From Leadbetterella sp964423865 (GTDB lineage Bacteria; Bacteroidota; Bacteroidia; Cytophagales; Spirosomataceae), in the NCBI GenBank assembly GCA_964423865.1, contig CAYRGN010000008.1, positions 33,991-97,990 on the forward strand: a stretch of 64,000 nt of DNA, in the 5' to 3' direction. Below, piece by piece: positions 43,799 through 52,520 of the stretch (position 1 is the first letter of the stretch; each line of letters begins with the position of its first letter). Position numbers and translations under genes: made by a program. The notes beneath the pieces are model-generated. The model saw nothing but the letters and a program-made list of their open reading frames with translations. It did not search any database and was not told where the DNA came from.

Positions 43799-46312
43799 AT
43801 GCTTCGTTCTTATCTTGGGCAAATTGGGCATGCCTCGGTAATCCTGGCTTTTCTCACTTCTATCATTTCGGCATACGTATATGTGTTGGCATCCCGGAAA
43901 GACAGCGATGGTTTCTGGAAAAAGCTGGCCCCCAAACTCTTTCTTACCCACGGCATTTTTGTGCTGGGTATAGTGGCCGCGCTCTTCACCATCATCCTGA
44001 ATAAATATTTTGAATACCATTACGCCTGGGACAACACCTCCCTGAGCCTTCCGGTAGGATACGCCATTTCTACTTTCTGGCAAGACCAGGAGGGGAGTTT
44101 CCTGTTGTGGATGTTCTGGAATGTACTGGTAGGCTTTGTGCTGATCACCTGGTTCCGGAGCAAAGGGAAACAATACCAGGGATATGAAAACCCCATGATG
44201 GCGGTTTTTGCGGCGGTACAGACTTTTCTGACCAGTATGATTGTGGGGGCCGTGCTTTTTGGTGACTTTAAGCTGGGAAGTACTCCTTTTCTCCTGCTTA
44301 AAGAATCTATGCCGCATCTGCCTTTATGGGCTACCAACCCCGACTTTGTACCCAAAGACGGAAACGGTCTGAACCCCCTGTTGCAGAACTACTGGATGGT
44401 GATTCACCCGCCGACCACCTTTTTAGGATTCTCCATGACCACGGTACCCTTCGCTTTTGCGGTGGCGGCTTTGTGGAAAGGCGATTACAAAGGCTGGATA
44501 AAAGTAGCCCAGCCCTGGACCCTCGCCGCGGCCATCCTCCTCGGTATAGGCATTATGATGGGGGCAATATGGGCGTATGAAACCCTGAATTTCGGTGGGT
44601 ACTGGAACTGGGATCCCGTGGAAAACGGGGTGTATATCCCCTGGCTGGTGATGGTGGGAGCGCTCCACACCATGATGATCTCCAACAAGAGTTCATCGGC
44701 CTTAAAAACTACTTTTGTGTTGACCATTACCCAGTTTATCCTGATTCTGTACAGTACATTCTTAACCCGTAGCGGGGTGCTGGGCTCGGCTTCCGTGCAT
44801 TCCTTTACTGACCTGGGCCTTTCCGGGCAGTTACTGCTCTATCTCTTTTTCTTTATTGTAGTGGCCCTGGTTTTGCTGGCCTACCGCTGGAAAGACCTGC
44901 CAAGAGACGAGAAGGAAGTATCTACCTATTCTTCCGACTTCTGGATATTTATCGGGGTAACCGTACTGATGCTGGCCGCTTTTCAGCTGATTGTGACCAC
45001 GTCTATCCCCGTCTACAATAAAATAGGCGAATTTTTCGGACTGAAACTCAATATGGCCATGCCTACCGACCCGGTAGAACACTTTACTGCGGTGCAGATG
45101 TGGCTGTTTATCGTGATTGTCTCCCTGACGGGTGTGGCCCAGTATTTTTACTGGAAAAATGAAGGAAAACAAACTTTTTCCAAGCTGGTGAATCCTTTGG
45201 TGGTGAGTTTGCTGCTTACAGCAGGAATTATTTCCCTGACCGGCGTAAACAAGTGGCAGTATATTTTGCTGGGGGCTTCCGGAATGTTCTGTATTACAGC
45301 CAATTTCCGGATCCTTCTACAGTTCCGGAAAGGAAAAATTGCCGGGGGAGCGGTAGCGCATATCGGCGTAGCCATGATGCTGGTAGGGGCCATGTATTCT
45401 TCGGCTTATGAAAAGGTCATATCCCTTAATTTTGAAGGAAACCAATTGTTCCGGAACGAAAAAGACAACCAGGAAAGTACCCTGCTTTACGTGAAGCGCC
45501 CCACCCGTATTCAGGATTTCAACCTGACTTTCGGCGGGGAATTTGTGAAGATCCGGAATATGCCCGGGTACGTGGAAAAACGTTTTGTGCAACAAGTGCT
45601 GGACAGCGACTACAAAGGTACCCTGCGTGCCGACCTGATGGATGGCGATAAATTGCTGGCGCAGAAAGGGGATACCGTGGAATACAATGCCGAGAATACT
45701 TATTACCAGGTCAATTTTAAGCGGGGAGAGAAGGAAGACTTTAACCTTTACCCCCGGTACCAGATTAACCGGCAGATGGGCAATGTGGTTTCTCCGGATA
45801 TCAAGCATTATTGGAACAAAGACATATATTCGCATGTCAACTATGTGACTACAGGGGAAGAGAAACAATGGACCCCCACGGAAGAATATGCCGTAGCCCT
45901 GAGAGATACCTTTTTTCTCAATGACCATATCGCTATCCTGGATGAGGTGAACCAGTTAACTGAGCTGGACGGCCTGCCCCTGAACGAAGGCGATGTAGCC
46001 GCGGAGGCCACACTGCGGATACTGGAACGCGACGGGGAACGGATTCTGAAACCGGTTTTTGCCATCAAAAACCGGGAGATCTGGAGTATTCCCGTGGTCA
46101 GTAATGAACTGGGTATACGGGCACAGTTGTTGCGTATTGACCCTACCACCGGTATGTTTACCTTCGGGATTAACCGGGGAGAGAAAGAATATATCATCCT
46201 GAAAGCGATAGAAAAGCCTTTTATGAATATCTTGTGGATAGGTACAGCCCTGGTCTTCGTAGGTTTGGGGATCAGTTCATTCAGAAGGTTTAAGATGATT
46301 ACTCGTCACTAA
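43799..46312 (+). CDS. cytochrome c assembly protein, CcmF/CcsA (heme lyase) family
   Basis: 838-codon frame from ATG 43799 (MLRSYLGQIGHASVILAFL), chosen over a TTG 30 bases upstream that overlaps the promoter. About 14 membrane helices. The tryptophan-rich heme-handling WWD motif is at about 265-285 (NFGGYWNWDPVENGVYIPWL), with conserved histidines in MIHP-like VIHPPTTFLGF and VHSFTDLGL. A periplasmic domain lies at about 560-800, then a last helix. Attaches heme to c-type apocytochromes. Followed two bases later by the DUF4230 gene. Confidence 0.9.
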   Translation: MLRSYLGQIGHASVILAFLTSIISAYVYVLASRKDSDGFWKKLAPKLFLTHGIFVLGIVAALFTIILNKYFEYHYAWDNTSLSLPVGYAISTFWQDQEGSFLLWMFWNVLVGFVLITWFRSKGKQYQGYENPMMAVFAAVQTFLTSMIVGAVLFGDFKLGSTPFLLLKESMPHLPLWATNPDFVPKDGNGLNPLLQNYWMVIHPPTTFLGFSMTTVPFAFAVAALWKGDYKGWIKVAQPWTLAAAILLGIGIMMGAIWAYETLNFGGYWNWDPVENGVYIPWLVMVGALHTMMISNKSSSALKTTFVLTITQFILILYSTFLTRSGVLGSASVHSFTDLGLSGQLLLYLFFFIVVALVLLAYRWKDLPRDEKEVSTYSSDFWIFIGVTVLMLAAFQLIVTTSIPVYNKIGEFFGLKLNMAMPTDPVEHFTAVQMWLFIVIVSLTGVAQYFYWKNEGKQTFSKLVNPLVVSLLLTAGIISLTGVNKWQYILLGASGMFCITANFRILLQFRKGKIAGGAVAHIGVAMMLVGAMYSSAYEKVISLNFEGNQLFRNEKDNQESTLLYVKRPTRIQDFNLTFGGEFVKIRNMPGYVEKRFVQQVLDSDYKGTLRADLMDGDKLLAQKGDTVEYNAENTYYQVNFKRGEKEDFNLYPRYQINRQMGNVVSPDIKHYWNKDIYSHVNYVTTGEEKQWTPTEEYAVALRDTFFLNDHIAILDEVNQLTELDGLPLNEGDVAAEATLRILERDGERILKPVFAIKNREIWSIPVVSNELGIRAQLLRIDPTTGMFTFGINRGEKEYIILKAIEKPFMNILWIGTALVFVGLGISSFRRFKMITRH

Positions 46313-46315
46313 TCT

Positions 46316-46915
46316 ATGAAAAAATGGATTTCCATAGGGTTTTATGCGGTCATCGCCGCTCTCCTGATTCTGATCTGGGAGAGCGTGAAATCGTTTAAGA
46401 TCTTCAAGGATACGGAGGTGATCACTTCCCATAATATTGTGTTGAAAGAGATTTCGGAGCTGGGAAAACTGGAGCTGGTCAAATATGCCTACCGCGATGT
46501 GGTGGAGCAGAGTATAACCCGGCAGTTTCTGCCTGATCCCAAGGCTATTCTCATCATACAGGGAGAAGCGGTGGGCTGTATTGACCTCCGGAAGGTGAAA
46601 GCGGAAGATATCCTTACCGTAGGCGATACCCTGGTGGTGAACCTGCCCAAGCCCGAGATCTGCTACCACAAAATTGACCATAGCCGCTCTAAAGTCTACC
46701 ACACCGAATACGCATTTATGAACGAGGGGTTGCTGCTGGAAGAAGCCTGGAAAAGGGCGGAGCAGCAGATATTGCAGTCGGCCCTGGATTCCGATATTCT
46801 CACACAAACCCGTCAGAACGCCGCCCTGGTGCTTCGGCCTCTCCTGGAAAACGCTACGGGTAAAAAGGTAGTGCTGAAATATCCGCTTGATGGGGAGCTG
46901 AGGCGTTTGAAGTGA
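46316..46915 (+). CDS. DUF4230 family membrane-anchored protein
   Basis: 199 residues with one N-terminal helix (about 4-22, ISIGFYAVIAALLILIW) and a periplasmic/cytoplasmic beta-rich domain with the family pattern ELGKLELVKYAYRDVVEQ ... AVGCIDLRKVKAEDI ... LVVNLPKPEICYHKID. DUF4230 genes often sit with membrane or respiratory genes; here it follows the CcmF-type gene by three bases and is surely co-transcribed. Function unknown. Confidence 0.88.
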   Translation: MKKWISIGFYAVIAALLILIWESVKSFKIFKDTEVITSHNIVLKEISELGKLELVKYAYRDVVEQSITRQFLPDPKAILIIQGEAVGCIDLRKVKAEDILTVGDTLVVNLPKPEICYHKIDHSRSKVYHTEYAFMNEGLLLEEAWKRAEQQILQSALDSDILTQTRQNAALVLRPLLENATGKKVVLKYPLDGELRRLK

Positions 46916-47045
46916 TTATTTCTTTTATAAAGGAGAGCGCGCATCGGGTCTAAGCCCATTCCAAAACCGGAAAAGAGCAGATTCAAAGATTCATCAGGGT
47001 TCTTCAGGCAGGTAGAGAGCTTACGGCGGTGAGTTTTGGAGTAGC

Positions 47046-50000
47046 TTAAATTACCACAAATTCTACCCTTCTGTTCCTGCTTCGGTTCTCTTCGGAGTTG
47101 TTTGGCGCTATGGGGTCAAGTGGCCCTCTGCCCACGGCTGTCATTCGGGAAGCACTTATGCCTTTAGAAATAAGGTAATGGATCACGGCCTGGCATCGGT
47201 CTTTCGAAAGCTGAACATTTTTATTGAAGTCGCCCTGATTATCCGTATAACCTCTTACTTCAATTCTTATATTCGCATTGTCAAATAAAACGCTGGCGAG
47301 ATTATCCAGCTCAGCATTCGATTCAGGCTTCAATACCGGACTACTCTGGTCAAAATAGATATTATTGAGCTGAACTGAAACCCCTGTTCTAATCACACCA
47401 AATTCTTTGGTCTCAATGGTTTGTGTACCTATGGTTTCTTTTGCCACCGACACTTCCTGTGGCTTCAGGAATACAGCTCTTTCTCTCGTATTGTCATATA
47501 GTGCCTGTAGGGTTTCGAATAGTAGCTGTACATTGGAATAGCCCGTGGCTGTCGCTGAAATCATATAGTTCTTTTCCGGACTTAATAGTGCCGTAACGAT
47601 ACCGTCATGTAGCTCAAACTGCGCCTTTTCTTTGGTTTTCTCATCCACCAGGTTTACTCGTGCGTCATCCAGCAATCTACGTGTGGTTTCAGAAACTATT
47701 CTAAACCGGAAAGGGTAGAGGTCCCTTTTTAGTTTAAACTCCTGGTTTTGAACGGAGTTATAATCCAGGTCTGCGGTAAGAACCGGGTATCCGGATATAG
47801 ATGCCTCAATGTGGGCTGAACTCCCCTGCTCTATCTGAACGGTTGGTGGATTACTCTTTACCAACAGCTTATTGGTCTTTACGTCAGCGTTAAGAGACTC
47901 TTTTGTAAACTCATCGATAAAAGCCAGTACAAAATCTTTCGTGGGAACAGCCTTTTTAACCATTTCAAAAACCACATCCGTAATATTATTAACAACAGCA
48001 AGATCGAGTACCTGATCCTGGTAACCGGGGGCTGTGCTGGTCACCATGTAATGGCCGGTGCCTTCTATTGAGTATTGTGTTTTTCCGGTGAGTTCAGCAT
48101 TTTTTGATACATCTTGCCCTGAACCCGAAACCAGCGAAAAGTTTGCACCGGAAACAGGGGTCCGGGTTTCTTTGTCCAGGGCAGATATATAGACCATATA
48201 GCTGATCTTTTCCAGTCTGGCGTCAAGCTGGTACAGATTCCCTTCAGGAATAACCTCTATGTCGAGCTGTTTTCTCAAAGTGGTATAACCCGAAGCATGG
48301 ATGATAAGGTCTACTTTCTGGCTTCTGGAAAACTCGATGACCGTTTTGCCAGAAGTGTTATCCAACGTATAGTTTTTCCCTTCGCTGGTAGTGACTTCAA
48401 TGCTCGAAGCCACCAGGTTCCCACTGGTCAGGTCGGTCACTGTAATATTCAGGTTGGAAGGGAGCTCCGCAAACAACTGTACCACCACTCTTTTCGAAGC
48501 GGTGACGTCCCTTATACTGTATTGTTCAGTCTGATAGCCGGGGGCAGACAGGAGCAGATCATACTTGTCGGTTGATGACACTTTAATATCAAAAGAATTT
48601 CTTTCGGCGTCAAAGTCATATTTCAGGTTATCTGATTGTAAGTCCACATTCTTCACTACCCCGTTATTCTCTCCATCTCTGACCAGCAATGTGATCGTAA
48701 ATAGCTCCGTTTTTTTTATTTCCGGCGCTTTTTGATGGATTTCCTGAAGGGAATCTACCACTACTTTGGTATCTTTGGTGAGATTTACCCGCTCTTCTTC
48801 TACTATACTTACCACTTTGGGCGCATTTCTACGGGTACTTACTATCTCTGTTTCTATGATTTCAGCGGTGTTTTTAACCACAGCAGTTTCTTCAATGAAG
48901 ATGTCATCTCTTTTAGACAGGGTTTGAGATTTTTCTAATTTGAAATCACTTTTGATGATTTCGCAGTGATTAACATGGGTAAGGTCATGGTTGGAAGATG
49001 CCGGCTTATAATTTCTATCATTTATTTCTACTTGGTATTTACCTCCCTGAGGAGCCAGTAGAGTGTATCTTCCGTCGGCAGAGTTCGTTTCAATCGATGC
49101 AATTACTTTTCCGTTGGTTTTATCTTTCAGGATCACGATAGTGGAAATAGGAGCCTGGCTTTCGGCATCCACCACAAAACCCTGGAGAGTCATCATTTTT
49201 TGCGGACGCAGGGCCTCGGGAATAGCTATCGTGTAAATGTCGCCGTCGCTGATATAAAACATTTCGTCGCCGCAGGCACTGATGGCTACGGCCTGGTCGG
49301 CATGTTTAGAATTGACAAAATCCAGAGCCTGAGGCTCTGACCAGGTTCCATTTTCGTTCAACCGGCTTATATAAAGGTCAAAATTGCCTTTCCCGCCTTT
49401 TTTTATGGAAGAAAATACCAGTGTTTTATTATCGGCCATTATTCGCGGAGCCTTTTCGCAGTCCATATTGACGGGTGCCGCCAGCTCGATCGGTCTCTTC
49501 CATTTTCCGTTCAGGTCTTTTTCCGACCGCATGATCCGGTAGCATTGCTCCTCCCCCAGCGCTTTCTTAGTAAGATCTTCCCGGATAAAATACAGGTGTC
49601 TTCCATCAGATGAGATACTTGGAAAGCCCTCATAGCCAGACGTATTGATCTCCGGACCCAGGTTTATGGGAGCGCTCCAGCCGTATTTTTCCCGAACGGA
49701 ATAATACAGGTCTTCTTTACCAAGTGCCGATTTATCGTCAGGGAAATTGGCAAAGAAAAATAAATAATTCCCGTCGTAGCTGATGCTCGGTCCGCCTACC
49801 ACCGGCGTCATGGCCTCGCTGAACCGGTTGATAGCATCTATCGGTTCCGGCTTGCTCCATTGGCCTCCGGGGTGCAGTGTGGCCTGGTAAATGCCAAAGA
49901 AAGAGGCTGTTTTCCGGTTCAACGTGCGGTTTTTGTGTCCCTCGGAATTAATTTCAGGTACGCGGTTAATGCCGCTTACCAGAACTCCATAGCGTTCAGA

Positions 50001-50150
50001 CTGAAAAATCAGCGTTTTGCCGTCGGCACTTATCGATGGGGAATATTCTTCATAATCCCATAGGTTCAAAGGCTCCGGAAGCCGGGTTTTTTTTTGTGAA
50101 AATGCCGTAGCAGAAACGGTCAGAAATAATATAAAAGCGAGTGATCTCAT
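47046..50150 (-). CDS. OmpA-family protein with PD40 propeller and carboxypeptidase-like repeats
   Basis: 1034 residues with a signal peptide (MRSLAFILFLTVSATAFSQ). About 30-315: PD40/WD40-like beta propeller (YSPSISADGKTLIFQSERYG, GFPSISSDGRHLYFI, KAPRIMADNKTLVFSS). About 320-900: at least four beta-sandwich carboxypeptidase-regulatory-like modules. About 915-1034: OmpA peptidoglycan-binding domain (IYFDQSSPVLKPESNAELD ... RGYTDNQGDFNKNVQLSKDR ... NRSRNRRVEFVVI). Anchors an outer-membrane complex to the cell wall. Overlaps the upstream DUF5723-like gene by four bases. Similar proteins accompany type IX secretion/gliding genes; a direct role is inferred. Confidence 0.88.
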   Translation of the reverse strand: MRSLAFILFLTVSATAFSQKKTRLPEPLNLWDYEEYSPSISADGKTLIFQSERYGVLVSGINRVPEINSEGHKNRTLNRKTASFFGIYQATLHPGGQWSKPEPIDAINRFSEAMTPVVGGPSISYDGNYLFFFANFPDDKSALGKEDLYYSVREKYGWSAPINLGPEINTSGYEGFPSISSDGRHLYFIREDLTKKALGEEQCYRIMRSEKDLNGKWKRPIELAAPVNMDCEKAPRIMADNKTLVFSSIKKGGKGNFDLYISRLNENGTWSEPQALDFVNSKHADQAVAISACGDEMFYISDGDIYTIAIPEALRPQKMMTLQGFVVDAESQAPISTIVILKDKTNGKVIASIETNSADGRYTLLAPQGGKYQVEINDRNYKPASSNHDLTHVNHCEIIKSDFKLEKSQTLSKRDDIFIEETAVVKNTAEIIETEIVSTRRNAPKVVSIVEEERVNLTKDTKVVVDSLQEIHQKAPEIKKTELFTITLLVRDGENNGVVKNVDLQSDNLKYDFDAERNSFDIKVSSTDKYDLLLSAPGYQTEQYSIRDVTASKRVVVQLFAELPSNLNITVTDLTSGNLVASSIEVTTSEGKNYTLDNTSGKTVIEFSRSQKVDLIIHASGYTTLRKQLDIEVIPEGNLYQLDARLEKISYMVYISALDKETRTPVSGANFSLVSGSGQDVSKNAELTGKTQYSIEGTGHYMVTSTAPGYQDQVLDLAVVNNITDVVFEMVKKAVPTKDFVLAFIDEFTKESLNADVKTNKLLVKSNPPTVQIEQGSSAHIEASISGYPVLTADLDYNSVQNQEFKLKRDLYPFRFRIVSETTRRLLDDARVNLVDEKTKEKAQFELHDGIVTALLSPEKNYMISATATGYSNVQLLFETLQALYDNTRERAVFLKPQEVSVAKETIGTQTIETKEFGVIRTGVSVQLNNIYFDQSSPVLKPESNAELDNLASVLFDNANIRIEVRGYTDNQGDFNKNVQLSKDRCQAVIHYLISKGISASRMTAVGRGPLDPIAPNNSEENRSRNRRVEFVVI

Positions 50151-52150
50151 TTTTCTTCCACCGATAATGAATACTTTTTACCAGGCTCAGGCCTGGCCGT
50201 AAAATGGATAAACGACTCTAACGCAGTCGGCATATTGTCTTTACAGGTTCCTGCCAGTTCCAACAGAACCGCCCGGCTTTCTCCCGAAAACACCAGGTTA
50301 AGTGTTTTGGAAGGATGGTTCGCGTTCCAAGCTTTTAGCTGTTCAGTGAGCTCATCCGAAAAATGTAGATCAGAAGAAAGCCGGGTCTTCAACAGGCTTT
50401 TTAATTCCGGGTTGAAGAGCAGCTTATCATCCATTTGAATAACCAAAGCACAACCGTTTAGCAGCAGTAAGCCTTTCTCGTTTGGGCATTCATCGTCGGC
50501 ATCCCGGATTCCGTCACCGTCGGCATCCGGACACCCCCCGTTTTCGGGAAGGCCGGGCTGGTCCGGGCATTTATCTTCTGTATCTGGAATCCCGTCCCCG
50601 TCTGCATCGGGGCATCCGTTCGTTTTTTCGGGTCCGGCTGCTTGCGGGCAGGCATCGTTTTTGTCAAAAATCCCGTCACCGTCAGAATCCGGGCAGCCTC
50701 TGGTTTCGCTGGGACCTGCCTCATTCGGGCAGGCGTCCAACCGGTCTTCTATTCCGTCTCCATCGGTATCCGGGCAGCCCCTGAATGTCCAATAACCCGC
50801 AATATCCGGGCATTGGTCTTTGTTGTCCGACACCATGTCGCCATCGCGGTCATTGATTTTTTCGGCTTTTTTAAGCGCAAAAGACAGTCCGAAGTAAGCC
50901 TGGGCCGAGGGAGACCCCTTTTTGAAGAAGCCCTCTATATTTTCCGTTCCCAAAGTAAAAATTCCAGCCCTTAGGTTAATTCCCCATCCCAACTCTTTGG
51001 TCAGCGAATTGTAAATGCCCGTCAGGCCGAACCCGCCGCCGTAATTTTCATGCCGCACACCCAGGTAGGTTTTAGCGAAATCGGGTTGTGAAATATGGGT
51101 TACACCGCCATACCAGCGCTTATAAAAATTTACATCCACCTGCGCAGTGATATTCCGTGGAAGGGTATAGCTCACGGGGCCGGACGACCTTTCCGGGTTA
51201 AATCTTGTGTTGAAAAGGCTTACCAGGTCTCCTGTATTTTCCGCGTCGGCCATTTCAGCCCGGAGAATGGTTCCACTGGCTTCACTAGACACCATAGTTT
51301 CCGCATCATACCTGATTTTGCCGATATGGTTAGCTGCAAACGCTACTTTTACAAGGTAAGCAAGCTCCGAGGGATCTGAACGGACCTTCCCGTTCATGGT
51401 GTAATGATACCGTTCTTTCGATTTTCGGAACTCATAAGTAACTCCGGCGGAAAAAGCATTTCCTTTTCCTGCCTCTACTTTCCCCAGCAGATAATTACTG
51501 ACAGGCAGGTCAGAGGGATGTAAAAGAGACGAAGTGCGTATGTTTATATCGGAATGGGTTATGTCTAATTGCTCCCCGTCATAAGATAAAGGGCCGCTTA
51601 TAGAATAATCGGAGAATAAAACACCTCTAATAATAGTGTACCCGGCACCTGCTTTGAGGTAATGTCTGTCTATATCCAACACTTTTCCTGCATAATTGAA
51701 GCTGTATTCCAGATAGGAAGTTTGGGAGCCGGAAAATTGAGACAGCTGACCCGAACCCGAAGATGCCTCATGATTTAGCCAGGAATTAAATTCCGGAGTT
51801 GTGGAAACACGTTGAACACCCGTATACCGCGTATTCACGGAGAATGCGTGTTCGTTTTTAAACTGCATCATGTATGCAGGTCCTACTATCGATACGTCTG
51901 AAACTCTATGATGGTTTCCTCCGAATTTTAAGTTTTTACCCGAATAGGGTATGGTCTCGTTTCCAAAAGCCGGAGAGGCGGTGGTAAAACTCGTCATACC
52001 CAGATTGAAGTAGGAGTTCCATTTTGATCCGACCAGGGATGACGGATTCAGATAGACCTGGTGGGTACCCGAAAAGTTATCAATTTGAGGTAAAACCTGA
52101 GAAAATAAGGAACTTGAAACAAATAAAGAAGCAAATAGAATTCTTTTCAT
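50147..52150 (-). CDS. outer-membrane barrel protein (DUF5723-like) with thrombospondin type 3 repeats
   Basis: 667 residues with a signal peptide (MKRILFASLFVSSSLFSQ), then QVYLNPSSLVGSKWNSYFNLG as in DUF5723/PorP-like barrels (about 20-430). Residues about 435-560 hold five calcium-binding thrombospondin type 3 repeats (pattern DxDGDGIxDxxDxCPxxxG). A C-terminal domain of about 100 residues follows, of unknown function. Likely an outer-membrane partner of the OmpA/PD40 protein encoded by the overlapping next gene. The first 26 codons reappear in decayed form at 63825-63906 on the far side of the CRISPR island. Confidence 0.8.
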   Translation of the reverse strand: MKRILFASLFVSSSLFSQVLPQIDNFSGTHQVYLNPSSLVGSKWNSYFNLGMTSFTTASPAFGNETIPYSGKNLKFGGNHHRVSDVSIVGPAYMMQFKNEHAFSVNTRYTGVQRVSTTPEFNSWLNHEASSGSGQLSQFSGSQTSYLEYSFNYAGKVLDIDRHYLKAGAGYTIIRGVLFSDYSISGPLSYDGEQLDITHSDINIRTSSLLHPSDLPVSNYLLGKVEAGKGNAFSAGVTYEFRKSKERYHYTMNGKVRSDPSELAYLVKVAFAANHIGKIRYDAETMVSSEASGTILRAEMADAENTGDLVSLFNTRFNPERSSGPVSYTLPRNITAQVDVNFYKRWYGGVTHISQPDFAKTYLGVRHENYGGGFGLTGIYNSLTKELGWGINLRAGIFTLGTENIEGFFKKGSPSAQAYFGLSFALKKAEKINDRDGDMVSDNKDQCPDIAGYWTFRGCPDTDGDGIEDRLDACPNEAGPSETRGCPDSDGDGIFDKNDACPQAAGPEKTNGCPDADGDGIPDTEDKCPDQPGLPENGGCPDADGDGIRDADDECPNEKGLLLLNGCALVIQMDDKLLFNPELKSLLKTRLSSDLHFSDELTEQLKAWNANHPSKTLNLVFSGESRAVLLELAGTCKDNMPTALESFIHFTARPEPGKKYSLSVEEK

Positions 52151-52234
52151 ATTAATGGTTTATTTATAGTGTATCATGAACTATGTCACAGTTATTTTTC
52201 TGTACACTATCGTGATCCAACTTTAATCTGTCTA

Positions 52235-52265
52235 CAAATATAATATTTAGTTGGGAGATTATCAA
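52235..52265 (-). promoter_or_regulatory. promoter of the DUF5723-like/OmpA operon: TTG-N20-TATATTTG
   Basis: On the minus strand TTG (complement of 52263-52265), 20 bases, TATATTTG (complement of 52235-52242). It predicts a leader of about 78 bases, which contains an 8-bp stem (atagtgta 52176-52183 with tacactat 52203-52210). Confidence 0.7.
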
Positions 52266-52303
52266 CCCCCAGTTTTGGATAGGTATTGTCTGCGTGACCT
52301 CGT

Positions 52304-52513
52304 CTATTTTTTAGCTATCTCTATAATAATCAGGTAGAGCTGTCTGTTCGGAGGTAAAGGTATCTTTACTTTTGGAGCCAGTTTTTGGAAGTCAGAGGAT
52401 ATTTTTACCCTATTTTCTTCAAATTCAAGCAAGTGCTCATACCCCTGTTCGGCATTAGCCGCTATATAAACCAGCTTCAGATCATCCAAAGTAGCCTTTT
52501 TTTTCTTTGTCCG
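52304..52513 (-). pseudogene. 3' fragment of an unidentified gene cut by the CRISPR array end
   Basis: An open frame of about 65 codons ends at 52304-52306 with a protein-like tail (KLVYIAANAEQGYEHLLEFE ... LPPNRQLYLIIIEIAKK). There is no ATG: upstream it passes through a Lys run and hits a stop where the truncated first CRISPR repeat begins. I read it as the remaining C-terminus of a gene disrupted when the array, or the island, was formed. Family not recognised. Confidence 0.45.
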
Positions 52514-52520
52514 AAACGTA